A DNA stretch of 64,000 bases from Pseudomonas sp. DY-1. GTDB taxonomy: Bacteria; Pseudomonadota; Gammaproteobacteria; Pseudomonadales; Pseudomonadaceae. The notes below the pieces were generated by a model. It saw nothing but the letters and a program-made list of their open reading frames with translations, was not told where the DNA came from and ran no database searches. The translations under genes were made by a program, and so were the position numbers. The stretch is from assembly GCF_003626975.1 (NCBI RefSeq), contig NZ_CP032616.1, positions 248,001-312,000 of the forward strand, in the 5' to 3' direction. This document shows positions 17,368 to 26,565 of the stretch, piece after piece; position 1 is the first letter of the stretch; each line of letters begins with the position of its first letter.

Positions 17368-17889
17368 ATGGCGAAGAAAGAAGCGAAGGCCCCGGCAGAG
17401 GGCGCTGTGGCAGGCGGCAAGAGCAAGCTGAAGCTCATTATCCTGGGCGTCGTGGCGTTGTTGCTGGCGATCGGTCTGTCGGTCGGCGCCACCTGGTTCT
17501 TCCTCAGTCGCGGCGACAAGGCCGCTGAGCCGGCCAAGGAAGAAGCCGCGGCCGTAGCGCCGACCAAACAGCCCGCCATCTATCAAGAGCTGGCACCAGC
17601 CTTCGTAGTCAATTTCAGCCAGAACGGTCGCCAGCGCTACATGCAGGTCAGCGTCGCGTTGATGGCCCGTGACCAGGCCGAGATGGATGCACTCAAAGTG
17701 CACATGCCGGTTCTGCGCAACAAGCTGGTCATGCTGTTCTCCAGCCAGAGCTTCGACAACCTGGTCACTCCGGTGGGCAAGGAAATGCTGCGCCAGCAGG
17801 CCACCGCCACCGTGCAGGAGCTGGCCAAGCAGGAAACCGGGGCGATCACCGTCGAGCAAGTGCTCTTCACCAACTTCGTACTGCAGTAG
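17368..17889 (+). CDS. fliL: Flagellar basal body-associated protein FliL
   Basis: A 173-residue single-pass inner-membrane protein that surrounds the stator units and supports torque, important for swarming. One membrane helix at about residues 22-45 (KLKLIILGVVALLLAIGLSV); the periplasmic domain has a stomatin-like fold (YQELAPAFVVNFSQNGRQRY) and ends ITVEQVLFTNFVLQ, the family signature. It leads the operon fliLMNOPQR-flhB behind its own sigma-54 promoter. The ribosome site is weak, so ATG 17368 is chosen by homology to the usual MAKK start. Confidence 0.94.
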   Translation: MAKKEAKAPAEGAVAGGKSKLKLIILGVVALLLAIGLSVGATWFFLSRGDKAAEPAKEEAAAVAPTKQPAIYQELAPAFVVNFSQNGRQRYMQVSVALMARDQAEMDALKVHMPVLRNKLVMLFSSQSFDNLVTPVGKEMLRQQATATVQELAKQETGAITVEQVLFTNFVLQ

Positions 17890-17902
17890 GCAAGGTACAA
17901 CC

Positions 17903-18874
17903 ATGGCTGTTCAAGACCTGCTGTCCCAGGATGAGATCGACGCGCTACTGCACGGTGTCGATGACGGCCTGGTTGAAACCGAAACCGACGCGGACCCTGC
18001 CAGCGTCAAGAGTTATGACCTGACGAGCCAGGACCGCATCGTCCGGGGGCGCATGCCGACCCTGGAAATGATCAACGAGCGCTTCGCCCGTTATACCCGC
18101 ATCAGCATGTTCAACCTGCTGCGTCGTTCCGCGGACGTGGCGGTGGGCGGTGTGCAGGTGATGAAGTTCGGCGAGTACGTGCACTCGCTCTATGTGCCCA
18201 CCAGTCTCAACCTGGTGAAGATGAAGCCCCTGCGCGGCACCTCGCTGTTCATCCTCGATGCGAAGCTGGTGTTCAAGCTGGTGGACAACTTCTTCGGTGG
18301 CGACGGTCGTCACGCCAAGATCGAGGGGCGTGAGTTCACGCCCACCGAATTGCGCGTCGTGCGCATGGTGCTGGACCAGGCCTTCGTCGACCTGGCCGAG
18401 GCCTGGCACGCAGTGATGGATGTGAACTTCGAGTACATCAACTCGGAAGTGAACCCGGCCCTGGCCAACATCGTCAGCCCCAGCGAAGTGGTGGTTGTAT
18501 CCACATTCCACATTGAGCTGGATGGTGGTGGCGGCGACCTGCACATCACCATGCCGTACTCGATGATCGAGCCCATCCGCGAGATGCTCGACGCCGGCTT
18601 CCAATCCGACGTCGATGACCAGGACGAGCGTTGGATCAAGGCGCTGCGTGAGGACATCCTCGACGTCAGCGTGCCGGTGGCCGCCACCGTAGTACGTCGC
18701 CAACTCAAATTGCGAGACATCCTGCACATGCAGCCCGGCGATGTGATCCCGGTGGAGCTGCCCGAGCACATGATCATGCGCGCCAATGGCGTGCCGGCCT
18801 TCAAGGCCAAGCTGGGATCGCACAAGGGCAATCTGTCCCTGCAGATCCTCGAACCGATCGAACGCCAGCGCTGA
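17903..18874 (+). CDS. fliM: Flagellar motor switch protein FliM
   Basis: A 323-residue C-ring protein that receives CheY-P and flips rotation. The N-terminal docking peptide for CheY-P is LLSQDEIDALL (residues 6-16). The CheC-like middle domain holds the FliG contact (GGXGD-like stretch FFGGDGRHAK), and the C-terminal SpoA domain pairs with FliN. The true start is ATG 17903; an open frame extends far upstream through fliL but is not coding. The length equals P. aeruginosa FliM. The docking peptide resembles the repeats in CheA. Confidence 0.96.
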   Translation: MAVQDLLSQDEIDALLHGVDDGLVETETDADPASVKSYDLTSQDRIVRGRMPTLEMINERFARYTRISMFNLLRRSADVAVGGVQVMKFGEYVHSLYVPTSLNLVKMKPLRGTSLFILDAKLVFKLVDNFFGGDGRHAKIEGREFTPTELRVVRMVLDQAFVDLAEAWHAVMDVNFEYINSEVNPALANIVSPSEVVVVSTFHIELDGGGGDLHITMPYSMIEPIREMLDAGFQSDVDDQDERWIKALREDILDVSVPVAATVVRRQLKLRDILHMQPGDVIPVELPEHMIMRANGVPAFKAKLGSHKGNLSLQILEPIERQR

Positions 18875-18916
18875 TCGCGCGTTTCCCACGAATTCAGAGC
18901 CAGCCGAGGTCAAGCG

Positions 18917-19378
18917 ATGGCAAACGACATGGACACTACCCCAGAAGAACAGGCCCTGGCCGATGAGTGGGCCGCGGCCCTGGCCGAAGCCGGTGATGCT
19001 TCCCAGGACGATATCGACGCGCTGATGAATCAGGGCAGCACAGCTCCCAGTTCGCCACGCGCGCCGATGGAGGAGTTCGGCAGCGTACCCAAGGCCAGCG
19101 GTCCGGTAAGCCTCGACGGCCCGAACCTTGACGTGATCCTGGATATCCCGGTGTCCATTTCCATGGAAGTGGGCAACACCGACATCACCATCCGTAACCT
19201 GCTGCAGCTCAACCAGGGCTCGGTGATCGAGCTTGACCGCCTGGCCGGCGAGCCGCTGGACGTGCTGGTCAATGGAACCCTGATCGCCCATGGCGAAGTG
19301 GTGGTGGTCAACGAGAAGTTCGGTATCCGGCTGACCGATGTGATCAGCCCGAGTGAACGCATCAAGAAGCTGCGCTGA
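18917..19378 (+). CDS. fliN: Flagellar motor switch protein FliN
   Basis: A 153-residue protein: an extended acidic N-terminus (about 65 residues) and the C-terminal SpoA domain (LDVILDIPVSISMEVGNTDI through EKFGIRLTDVISPSERIKKL), which forms the lower C ring and binds FliH. The N-terminus contains SQDDIDALMNQG, a FliM-like short motif found in many FliN proteins of this lineage. GAGGTCAAGCG precedes ATG 18917. It follows fliM by 42 bases. Confidence 0.95.
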   Translation: MANDMDTTPEEQALADEWAAALAEAGDASQDDIDALMNQGSTAPSSPRAPMEEFGSVPKASGPVSLDGPNLDVILDIPVSISMEVGNTDITIRNLLQLNQGSVIELDRLAGEPLDVLVNGTLIAHGEVVVVNEKFGIRLTDVISPSERIKKLR

Positions 19379-19382
19379 AACC

Positions 19383-19823
19383 ATGCACCGTTTTCTTCTT
19401 GCCGGGCTGTCGCTTCTGCCCATCAGCGGCATTGCCGCCGAAACCGCTGTGACCACTCCGGCATCCGCTACGGCGGCTACCCAGGCTGGAAGCGGTATGG
19501 CTGCGCAACTGGGGCAACTGGCCATCGGCCTGTTGCTGGTGGTCGGACTGATTTTCCTGCTTGCCTGGCTTCTGCGTCGGGTGCAGCAACTCGGGCCGCG
19601 TGGGGGCCAGGTGATCAAGCTGGTAGCCAGTCAGGCATTGGGTCCGCGTGATCGGCTGGTGCTGGTGCAGGTGGGGGGTGAGCAGATCCTGCTCGGCATC
19701 AGTGCTGGACGCATCACGCCGCTGCATGTACTGAAAGAGCCCGTGCAACAGGCTGACGCCGAGGCGGCTAGCCCGGAATTCGCTCAACGACTGATGGAAC
19801 TGCTCGGCAAGGACAAGCATTGA
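19383..19823 (+). CDS. fliO: Flagellar export gate assembly protein FliO
   Basis: A 146-residue membrane protein that helps FliP assemble into the export gate. A cleavable-looking signal (1-20, [20 protein letters not shown]), a short Ala/Thr linker, one membrane helix at about 40-62 ([20 protein letters not shown]), then a cytoplasmic SH3-like part ([35 protein letters not shown]). ATG 19383 lies four bases after the fliN stop; an in-frame codon further up overlaps fliN and is rejected. Its stop overlaps the fliP start (TGATG). Confidence 0.92.
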   Translation: MHRFLLAGLSLLPISGIAAETAVTTPASATAATQAGSGMAAQLGQLAIGLLLVVGLIFLLAWLLRRVQQLGPRGGQVIKLVASQALGPRDRLVLVQVGGEQILLGISAGRITPLHVLKEPVQQADAEAASPEFAQRLMELLGKDKH

Positions 19824-20572
19824 TGCCCCGCCTCCTCATTGCGCTGCTGCTGGTGCTGGCTGCGCCCCTGGCCCTTGGCGCCGACAATCCGCTGTCGGTG
19901 CCCGCCATTACCTTGTCCACCAATCCCGAAGGTCAGCAGGAATACTCGGTAAGCCTGCAGATCCTGCTGATCATGACGGCGCTGAGCTTCATTCCTGCGT
20001 TCGTCATGCTGATGACCAGCTTTACCCGAATCATCATCGTCTTCTCCATCCTGCGCCAGGCGCTTGGTCTGCAGCAGACGCCGTCGAACCAGATCCTCAT
20101 CGGCCTGGCACTGTTCCTGACGATGTTCATCATGGCGCCGGTATTCGACCAGGTGAACCGCGAGGCGCTGCAGCCCTATCTCAATGAGCAGATGACGGCC
20201 CAGGACGCGATAGCGAAAGCTGAAGTGCCGATCAAGAACTTCATGCTGGCGCAGACTCGCGCCAGCGACCTCGACCTGTTCATGCGCCTGTCCAAGCGTA
20301 CTGATATACCCAGCCCGGATGCTGCGCCGCTGACCATCCTGGTCCCGGCATTCGTCACCTCCGAGTTGAAGACAGCATTCCAGATCGGCTTCATGATCTT
20401 CATCCCCTTCCTGATCATCGACCTGGTGGTGGCCAGTGTGCTGATGGCAATGGGCATGATGATGCTCTCGCCCCTGATCATCTCCCTGCCGTTCAAGATC
20501 ATGCTCTTCGTCCTGGTGGACGGCTGGGCGTTGATCATCGGCACCCTTGCCGGCAGTTTCGGCGGCGTCTAG
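19823..20572 (+). CDS. fliP: Flagellar type III export gate protein FliP
   Basis: A 249-residue core export-gate protein. The N-terminal signal sequence (about 1-20, [20 protein letters not shown]) is cleaved in known FliP. Four hydrophobic segments follow, with the family signatures [20 protein letters not shown] and [16 protein letters not shown]. FliP5-FliQ4-FliR1 build the helical gate within the MS ring. ATG 19823 overlaps the fliO stop. Length and motifs are standard. Confidence 0.96.
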   Translation: MPRLLIALLLVLAAPLALGADNPLSVPAITLSTNPEGQQEYSVSLQILLIMTALSFIPAFVMLMTSFTRIIIVFSILRQALGLQQTPSNQILIGLALFLTMFIMAPVFDQVNREALQPYLNEQMTAQDAIAKAEVPIKNFMLAQTRASDLDLFMRLSKRTDIPSPDAAPLTILVPAFVTSELKTAFQIGFMIFIPFLIIDLVVASVLMAMGMMMLSPLIISLPFKIMLFVLVDGWALIIGTLAGSFGGV

Positions 20573-20582
20573 GAGAGTTGCG

Positions 20583-20852
20583 ATGACTCCGGAAGTTGCA
20601 ATCGACCTGTTCCGTGATGCGCTCTGGCTGACCTGCATCATCGTCGGGATCCTGGTGGTGCCGAGCCTGGTGGTCGGCCTGATCGTGGCCATGTTCCAGG
20701 CCGCCACGCAGATCAACGAACAGACCCTGAGCTTCCTGCCGCGTCTGTTGGTGATGCTGCTCACCCTGATCTGGGTCGGCCCCTGGCTGACCCGCCAACT
20801 GATGGAGTACATCCAGACGCTCTATCAGAACATCCCGATGCTGATCGGCTGA
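20583..20852 (+). CDS. fliQ: Flagellar export gate protein FliQ
   Basis: An 89-residue, two-helix membrane protein of the export gate. Helix one is about 18-40 (TCIIVGILVVPSLVVGLIVA), helix two about 55-78 (LPRLLVMLLTLIWVGPWL), linked by the conserved QAATQINEQTLSF loop. ATG 20583 follows GGAGAGTTGCG at the correct distance; an upstream in-frame start within fliP is rejected. fliR starts two bases past its stop. Confidence 0.95.
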   Translation: MTPEVAIDLFRDALWLTCIIVGILVVPSLVVGLIVAMFQAATQINEQTLSFLPRLLVMLLTLIWVGPWLTRQLMEYIQTLYQNIPMLIG

Positions 20853-20854
20853 CC

Positions 20855-21631
20855 ATGCTCGAACTCAGCGACGCGCAGATCGGCGGCTGGATCGGCAGCT
20901 TCCTGCTGCCGTTGTTCCGCATTGCCGCGCTGTTGATGACCATGCCGATCATCGGCACGCAGCTCGTGCCGACACGCGTTCGCCTGTACCTGGCGCTGGC
21001 GATTGCCGTGGTGCTGGTGCCCACGCTGCCCCCCATGCCGCAGGTCGACGCCATCAACCTCGGCAACATCCTGCTGGTGGGCGAGCAGATTCTGGTGGGC
21101 GCCTTACTCGGTTTCGTGCTGCAACTGTTCTTCCACGCCTTCGTGGTGGCGGGGCAGATCATCTCCATGCAGATGGGCCTGGGCTTCGCCTCCATGGTCG
21201 ACCCCACCAACGGTGTTTCGGTGCCGGTGCTTGGCCAGTTCTACCTGATGCTGGTAACCCTGTTGTTCCTCTCCATGAACGGCCATCTTGTGGTCTTCGA
21301 GATACTCGCCGAGAGCTTCGTCACCCTGCCGGTAGGCGGCGGCTTGCTGACCAATCATCACTGGGAAGTGGCCGGCAAGCTCGGCTGGGTGATGGGGGCA
21401 GGGTTGCTGCTGTCGCTGCCAGCGATCACCGCGCTGCTGGTGGTCAACCTGGCCTTCGGCGTGATGACCCGCGCAGCACCCCAGCTGAACATCTTCTCCA
21501 TCGGCTTCCCACTGACCCTGGCGCTGGGCCTTGTGATCGTCTGGATCGGCATGGCCGACATCCTCTCCCAGTACCAGGTACTGGCCAGTGACGCCCTGCA
21601 GCTCATGCGTGAGCTGGCGAGGGCGCGATGA
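20855..21631 (+). CDS. fliR: Flagellar export gate protein FliR
   Basis: A 258-residue polytopic membrane protein (about six hydrophobic helices) that closes the FliP-FliQ-FliR gate and contacts FlhB. The conserved stretches GLGFASMVDPTNGVSVPVLG and the C-terminal IGFPLTLALGLVIVWIGMAD are present. It starts two bases after fliQ. Length is as expected; no fusion to FlhB is seen, since flhB follows as a separate gene 52 bases downstream. Confidence 0.95.
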   Translation: MLELSDAQIGGWIGSFLLPLFRIAALLMTMPIIGTQLVPTRVRLYLALAIAVVLVPTLPPMPQVDAINLGNILLVGEQILVGALLGFVLQLFFHAFVVAGQIISMQMGLGFASMVDPTNGVSVPVLGQFYLMLVTLLFLSMNGHLVVFEILAESFVTLPVGGGLLTNHHWEVAGKLGWVMGAGLLLSLPAITALLVVNLAFGVMTRAAPQLNIFSIGFPLTLALGLVIVWIGMADILSQYQVLASDALQLMRELARAR

Positions 21632-21683
21632 ACAACTCCTTACCCGTCCCGGCGGTTACCCGGGCCTACTGCTGAGGTGAGCC

Positions 21684-22820
21684 ATGGCAGAAAGTGAGAG
21701 CGGGGCGGATAAGAGCGAGGAACCCACAGGGAAACGGCTGCGGGAGGCCCGCGAGAAGGGCCAGATCGCCCGTTCCCGGGAGCTGAATACCTTAGCCGTG
21801 ACCCTGGCTGGCGCGGGTGGCCTCCTCGCAACCGGTGGTGGCATTGCCGACATGCTGATGAAGCTGATGCACAGCAACTTCGACTTGCCGCGCGAGGTTC
21901 TGATGGATGAGCGCAGCATGGGGTTGTTCCTGCTCACCTCGGGCAAGATGGCGCTGGACGCTTTGCTGCCGCTGTTGATAACCCTATTGGTGGTATCCAT
22001 CGTCGGCCCGATTTCCCTGGGCGGCTGGCTGTTCTCGACCGAAGCGCTGATGCCCAAGTTCAGTCGCATGAACCCGCTTTCCGGGCTCAAGCGAATGTTC
22101 TCCCTGCATGCACTGGCGGAACTGCTCAAGGCGTTGGCCAAATTCGCACTCATCCTGCTGGTGGCGCTCGCGGTGCTCAATTCAGACCGTGACGATCTTC
22201 TCGCCATTGCCCATGAGCCCTTGGACATGGCCATCCTGCACAGCGTCCAGGTAGTGGGCTGGAGTGCTGTCTGGCTCGCCTGCGGCCTGATCCTGATTGC
22301 CGCCGTGGACGTGCCCTTCCAGCTTTGGGACAACAAGCAGAAGCTGATGATGACCAAGCAGGAAGTGCGCGACGAGTACAAGGACTCCGAGGGCAAGCCT
22401 GAGGTCAAGTCGCGTATCCGCCGACTTCAGCGGGAGATGGCCGAGCGGCGCATGATGGCCTCCGTGCCTCAGGCCGACGTCGTCATCACCAACCCGACTC
22501 ACTTCGCCGTGGCGTTGAAGTACGACGCCGAAAAGGGCGGCGCGCCGCTGCTGCTGGCCAAGGGTAATGACTTCACCGCACTGAAGATCCGCGAGATTGC
22601 CCAGGAGAACCAGGTGACGGTGCTGGAGTCCCCGGCCCTGGCGCGGGCGGTGTATTACTCCACCGAACTGGACCAGGAAATCCCCGCCGGACTCTACCTT
22701 GCCGTTGCCCAGGTCCTGGCCTACGTCTATCAACTCAAGCAATTCCGTTCCGGCCGCGGCAAGCGCCCGGCGCCGCTGAACAACCTGCCGATCCCGCCGG
22801 ATTTGCGGCGGGATGAGTGA
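21684..22820 (+). CDS. flhB: Flagellar export specificity switch protein FlhB
   Basis: A 378-residue membrane protein: a Lys/Glu-rich N-terminus (SEEPTGKRLREAREKGQIAR), four membrane helices (about 35-210), and a cytoplasmic domain with the autocleavage site NPTH at 270-273. Cleavage between Asn and Pro, together with FliK, switches the export class. AGGTGAGCC precedes ATG 21684. It closes the fliL operon; a REP-like hairpin follows the stop at 14 bases. A membrane-free relative covering only the part after NPTH is encoded at 37819-38148. Confidence 0.96.
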   Translation: MAESESGADKSEEPTGKRLREAREKGQIARSRELNTLAVTLAGAGGLLATGGGIADMLMKLMHSNFDLPREVLMDERSMGLFLLTSGKMALDALLPLLITLLVVSIVGPISLGGWLFSTEALMPKFSRMNPLSGLKRMFSLHALAELLKALAKFALILLVALAVLNSDRDDLLAIAHEPLDMAILHSVQVVGWSAVWLACGLILIAAVDVPFQLWDNKQKLMMTKQEVRDEYKDSEGKPEVKSRIRRLQREMAERRMMASVPQADVVITNPTHFAVALKYDAEKGGAPLLLAKGNDFTALKIREIAQENQVTVLESPALARAVYYSTELDQEIPAGLYLAVAQVLAYVYQLKQFRSGRGKRPAPLNNLPIPPDLRRDE

Positions 22821-22834
22821 CGCCAGTCACCATC

Positions 22835-22864
22835 CTGTAGGGGCGAATTCATTCGCACCTACAG
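22835..22864. repeat. REP-like palindrome after flhB
   Basis: A 30-base hairpin: arms CTGTAGGGGCGAAT and ATTCGCACCTACAG around TC, with one mismatch. The core GCGAATTCATTCGC recurs at 60420 and 63671. Position directly after flhB makes it a plausible terminator or mRNA stabiliser. Confidence 0.7.
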
Positions 22865-22908
22865 GCCATTCCCCGAATTAGTCCTTTTCATTCAGCCCCT
22901 TAACGAAG

Positions 22909-22926
22909 TTGGAAAGCTTCTTGCAC
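22909..22926 (+). promoter_or_regulatory. Sigma-54 promoter of flhA
   Basis: TTGGAAAGCTTCTTGCAC has GG (22911-22912) and GC (22923-22924) 10 bases apart. The -24 part is TTGGAA, weaker than TGGCAC; the -12 part is TTGCA. It lies about 80 bases before the flhA start. FleQ/RpoN control of flhA is known in P. aeruginosa. Confidence 0.75.
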
Positions 22927-23006
22927 AAAGGGGATTGCGACGCCACCTGGCGTCAAAAGATTGGATGTGCGAAGCGATGCTTCGCGAAAGGGGTAGGGGA
23001 GTAGCA

Positions 23007-25130
23007 GTGGATCGTACGCAACTGATCGGCAATGTCCGCAACAACCTGATCGGCATGGGTCGTGGCAACCTCGGGGTGCCCCTGCTGGTGCTGGTGATGC
23101 TGGGCATGATGACCCTGCCGGTGCCGCCGTTCCTGCTCGACGTGTTCTTCACCTTCAACATTGCCCTGTCGATCGTGGTGCTGCTGGTCAGCGTCTATGC
23201 CCTGCGTCCCCTGGATTTCGCGGTTTTCCCGACCATTCTGCTGGTCGCCACCCTGTTGCGCCTGGCGTTGAACGTCGCCTCCACCCGCGTGGTGCTGCTC
23301 CACGGCCAGGACGGTCATGACGCCGCGGGCAAGGTGATCCAGGCCTTCGGCGATGTCGTGGTGGGCGGCAATTACGTCGTCGGTGCCGTGGTCTTCGCGA
23401 TCTTGATGATCATCAACTTCGTGGTGGTCACCAAGGGTGCCGGGCGCATCTCCGAGGTGAGTGCGCGTTTCACCCTGGACGCCATGCCCGGCAAGCAGAT
23501 GGCCATCGACGCCGACCTCAACGCCGGCCTCATCGACCAGGCCGAGGCCAAGAAGCGCCGCTCCGAGGTTTCCCAGGAAGCCGACTTCTACGGTTCCATG
23601 GACGGCGCGAGCAAGTTCGTGCGCGGCGATGCCATCGCCGGCCTGCTGATTCTCTTCATCAACCTCATTGGCGGCATGGCCATCGGCATGCTGCAGCATG
23701 GCCTGAGCTTCAGTGACGCCGGCCGCATCTACTCGCTGCTGACCATCGGTGACGGTCTGGTGGCGCAGATTCCGTCGCTGCTGCTATCTACCGCTGCGGC
23801 CATCATGGTGACCCGAGTGTCTTCCTCCGAAGACATGGGTCAGCAGGTCAATCGCCAGATGTTCGCCTCGCCCAAGGCGCTGGCGGTGTCCGCCACCATC
23901 CTTATTGCCATGGGTCTGGTGCCGGGCATGCCGCACGTCTCCTTCATCGGTCTGGGTCTTGTGGCTGGCGGCGGTGCCTGGTGGATCTGGCATCGGCAGA
24001 AGCAGGTCAAGGATCAGGCTGTGAAGGAAGAACAACGTCAGCAGGAGCTGCTGCCGGCCCAGCGTGCCCAGGAAACCAAGGAACTGGGCTGGGACGATGT
24101 GATTCCGGTTGATCTCGTGGGGCTGGAGGTGGGCTACCGCCTGATTCCGCTGGTGGATCGCAACCAGGGCGGCCAGTTGTTGGCGAGGATCAAGGGTGTT
24201 CGCAAGAAGCTCTCTCAGGAAATGGGCTTCCTGATGCCCTCGGTGCATATCCGCGACAACCTCGACCTGCTGCCCAACGCCTATCGGCTGACGCTGATGG
24301 GGGTAAGCGTGGCTGAAGCGGAGGTCTATCCGGACCGCGAGTTGGCGATCAACCCCGGCCAGGTGTTCGGCACCCTCAATGGTGTCGCCGCCAAGGATCC
24401 GGCGTTCGGTCTGGAGGCCGTGTGGATTGACGCCAGCCAGCGCGACCAGGCGCAGTCGCTCGGCTACACCGTGGTCGATGCCAGCACCGTGGTCGCCACT
24501 CACCTGAACCAGGTGCTGCACAAACATGCCCATGAGCTGCTGGGTCACGAAGAAGTCCAGCAACTGATGCAGAACCTGTCCAAGAGTTCGCCGCGCCTGG
24601 CCGAAGAGCTGGTGCCGGGCATGGTGTCGCTTTCGACCCTGCTCAAGGTACTTCAGGCCCTGCTGCAGGAGCAGGTGCCGGTGCGTGACATCCGCACCAT
24701 CGCCGAAGCCATCGCAAACATGGCGCCCAAGAGTCAAGATCCCGCCGCGCTGGTGGCTGCCGTCCGCGTCTCGTTGGCCCGCGCAATCGTGCAAAGCATT
24801 GTGGGACTAGAGCCGGAGCTGCCTGTGATCACTCTGGAACCCAGGTTGGAACAGATATTGCTGAATAGCCTGCAGAAGGCCGGACAGGGTTCGGAAGATG
24901 GCGTTCTCCTCGAACCCGGAATGGCCGAGAAGCTGCAACGTTCCCTGGTGGAAGCGGCGCAGCGCCAGGAGATGCTCGGCAAGCAGGCGATCCTGCTGGT
25001 GGCTGGGCCGATCCGGGCGATGATGTCGCGCTTCGCAAGGCTCGCCGTGCCAACCATGCACGTACTGGCCTACCAGGAAATACCGGACAACAAGCAGGTC
25101 ACCATAGTTGCCACTGTGGGGCAGAACTAA
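23007..25130 (+). CDS. flhA: Flagellar export apparatus protein FlhA
   Basis: A 707-residue protein: eight membrane helices in the first about 330 residues, with the FHIPEP signature region (GDAIAGLLILFINLIGGMAI; RFTLDAMPGKQMAIDADL), and a large cytoplasmic domain that forms the nonameric docking ring for chaperone-substrate complexes. The start is a GTG at 23007, four codons before RTQLIGN and preceded by GGGGAG; a longer frame from 22935 would run into the promoter. The length then equals P. aeruginosa FlhA. flhF follows after 15 bases. Confidence 0.96.
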   Translation: MDRTQLIGNVRNNLIGMGRGNLGVPLLVLVMLGMMTLPVPPFLLDVFFTFNIALSIVVLLVSVYALRPLDFAVFPTILLVATLLRLALNVASTRVVLLHGQDGHDAAGKVIQAFGDVVVGGNYVVGAVVFAILMIINFVVVTKGAGRISEVSARFTLDAMPGKQMAIDADLNAGLIDQAEAKKRRSEVSQEADFYGSMDGASKFVRGDAIAGLLILFINLIGGMAIGMLQHGLSFSDAGRIYSLLTIGDGLVAQIPSLLLSTAAAIMVTRVSSSEDMGQQVNRQMFASPKALAVSATILIAMGLVPGMPHVSFIGLGLVAGGGAWWIWHRQKQVKDQAVKEEQRQQELLPAQRAQETKELGWDDVIPVDLVGLEVGYRLIPLVDRNQGGQLLARIKGVRKKLSQEMGFLMPSVHIRDNLDLLPNAYRLTLMGVSVAEAEVYPDRELAINPGQVFGTLNGVAAKDPAFGLEAVWIDASQRDQAQSLGYTVVDASTVVATHLNQVLHKHAHELLGHEEVQQLMQNLSKSSPRLAEELVPGMVSLSTLLKVLQALLQEQVPVRDIRTIAEAIANMAPKSQDPAALVAAVRVSLARAIVQSIVGLEPELPVITLEPRLEQILLNSLQKAGQGSEDGVLLEPGMAEKLQRSLVEAAQRQEMLGKQAILLVAGPIRAMMSRFARLAVPTMHVLAYQEIPDNKQVTIVATVGQN

Positions 25131-25145
25131 CCGAGGTCAACGGCC

Positions 25146-26495
25146 ATGCAGGTCAAACGTTTCTTCGCCGCCGATATGCGTCAAGCCATGAAGCTGGTGC
25201 GTGATGAACTGGGCGCGGATGCCGCCATCATCGGTAACCGCCGTGTCGCCGGCGGTGTCGAGCTGACCGCGGCGCTGGACTACCCAATGCCGGCAGCAGC
25301 CCCGAGCAGGCCGAACCCGGCCCTCGAGGCGGAATTGCGCAAGACCCAGGCGCGCATCGCCGAAGCCCAGGCTGAGCTGACCACGCGTGCCCAGGCTGAC
25401 GCCGGCAAGGACCGTCAATTGTTCGCCGGCGAGCCGCTGACCGCCATCGAATCCGAACTGCCGGAATCCGCCCTGGCCGCCGCCATGAGTCGTCCGCGCG
25501 CAGTCCCCCGCGCCGCGGAGCCCGTCAGCGCGCCCAAGCCCGCTGCCGTGGATCAGGCTGCCCTGGATGCCATGCGTTTCGAGCTGAGCGGCCTGCGCGA
25601 ACTGATTGAAGTGCAACTCGGCTCCATCGCCTGGGGCCAGATGCAGAGCCGCCGCCCTCAGCAGGCCAGCCTCTGGCGCCGCCTGCAACGCATGGGGCTG
25701 CCGGCCGAACTGGCCCGGGCCCTGCTGGACAAGGTGGCCAAGGTCAGCGAGCCGCGTCAGGCTTGGCGCATGCTGCTGGCGCACCTGTCCCACGCCATTC
25801 GCACCCCGCAGACCGAACCGCTGGAAGAGGGCGGGGTGATCGCCCTGGTCGGTCCGGCCGGCATGGGCAAGACCACCACCCTGGCCAAGATGGCTGCTCG
25901 CTACGTGCTTAAGTACGGCGCGCAAAACGTCGCCCTGGTGAGCATGGACAGCTTCCGCATCGGTGCTCAGGAGCAGATCAAGACCCTGGGCCGAATCCTC
26001 AATGTGCCGGTGACCCTGGTCGATCCTGGCCAGTCCCTGACCCAGGCTGTGGCTCCCTTGGCCCGCAAGCGCGTGGTGCTGATCGATACCGCCGGTCTGC
26101 CGGTCAACGATCCGGCCCTGACCATGCAGCTCGAAGCACTGGCCAGCCGTGCGATAAACGCGAAGAATTACCTGGTGATGGCGGCCACCAGTCAGAGCCA
26201 GGTGCTCAAGGCTGCCTATCACAGCTACAAGCGTTGCGGCCTGGTCGGTTGCATCATTACCAAGGCGGACGAAGCGGCCAGCCTGGGCGAGGTTTTGGGG
26301 CTGGCTATCGGCCAGCATCTCCCGGTAGCCTATCTGGCCGACGGCCCGCGAATCCCGGATGATCTGCAGGTTCCCCGCAGCCACCAACTGGTGAGCCGTG
26401 CGGTCAGCCTCCAGGCTCCGGAGGACCCGAGTGAAGAAGCCATGGCTGACCTGTTCGCCGGGCTTTACCAGAATCCGGCGCGCCGCGCCGGTTGA
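25146..26495 (+). CDS. flhF: SRP-type GTPase FlhF, flagellar placement
   Basis: A 449-residue signal-recognition-particle-like GTPase that marks the pole where the single flagellum is built. N-terminal basic B domain (1-170), partly low-complexity, then the N and G domains: P-loop GPAGMGKTT at 236-244, the switch element DTAGLP, and TKADEA for base recognition. It lies between flhA and fleN, the standard order in polar flagellates: FlhF promotes and FleN limits flagellar number. The start ATG 25146 follows GAGGTCAACGGCC. Confidence 0.95.
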   Translation: MQVKRFFAADMRQAMKLVRDELGADAAIIGNRRVAGGVELTAALDYPMPAAAPSRPNPALEAELRKTQARIAEAQAELTTRAQADAGKDRQLFAGEPLTAIESELPESALAAAMSRPRAVPRAAEPVSAPKPAAVDQAALDAMRFELSGLRELIEVQLGSIAWGQMQSRRPQQASLWRRLQRMGLPAELARALLDKVAKVSEPRQAWRMLLAHLSHAIRTPQTEPLEEGGVIALVGPAGMGKTTTLAKMAARYVLKYGAQNVALVSMDSFRIGAQEQIKTLGRILNVPVTLVDPGQSLTQAVAPLARKRVVLIDTAGLPVNDPALTMQLEALASRAINAKNYLVMAATSQSQVLKAAYHSYKRCGLVGCIITKADEAASLGEVLGLAIGQHLPVAYLADGPRIPDDLQVPRSHQLVSRAVSLQAPEDPSEEAMADLFAGLYQNPARRAG

Positions 26496-26565
26496 AGAAT
26501 TGTGAACCGCCTCCTCGGGGGGCGGTGCTGGACCGCCAACTGGCCCCTAAGGCAAGGTATTTGAA

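Noticed and set aside
17945..19618. Long minus-strand open frame (557 codons) opposite fliM, fliN and part of fliO
   Set aside because: It is a codon-bias shadow of three conserved genes; no ribosome site and no recognisable domain.
26506..26526. Hairpin between flhF and fleN as a terminator
   Set aside because: Only six stem pairs and no T run; flhF and fleN are expected to be cotranscribed.
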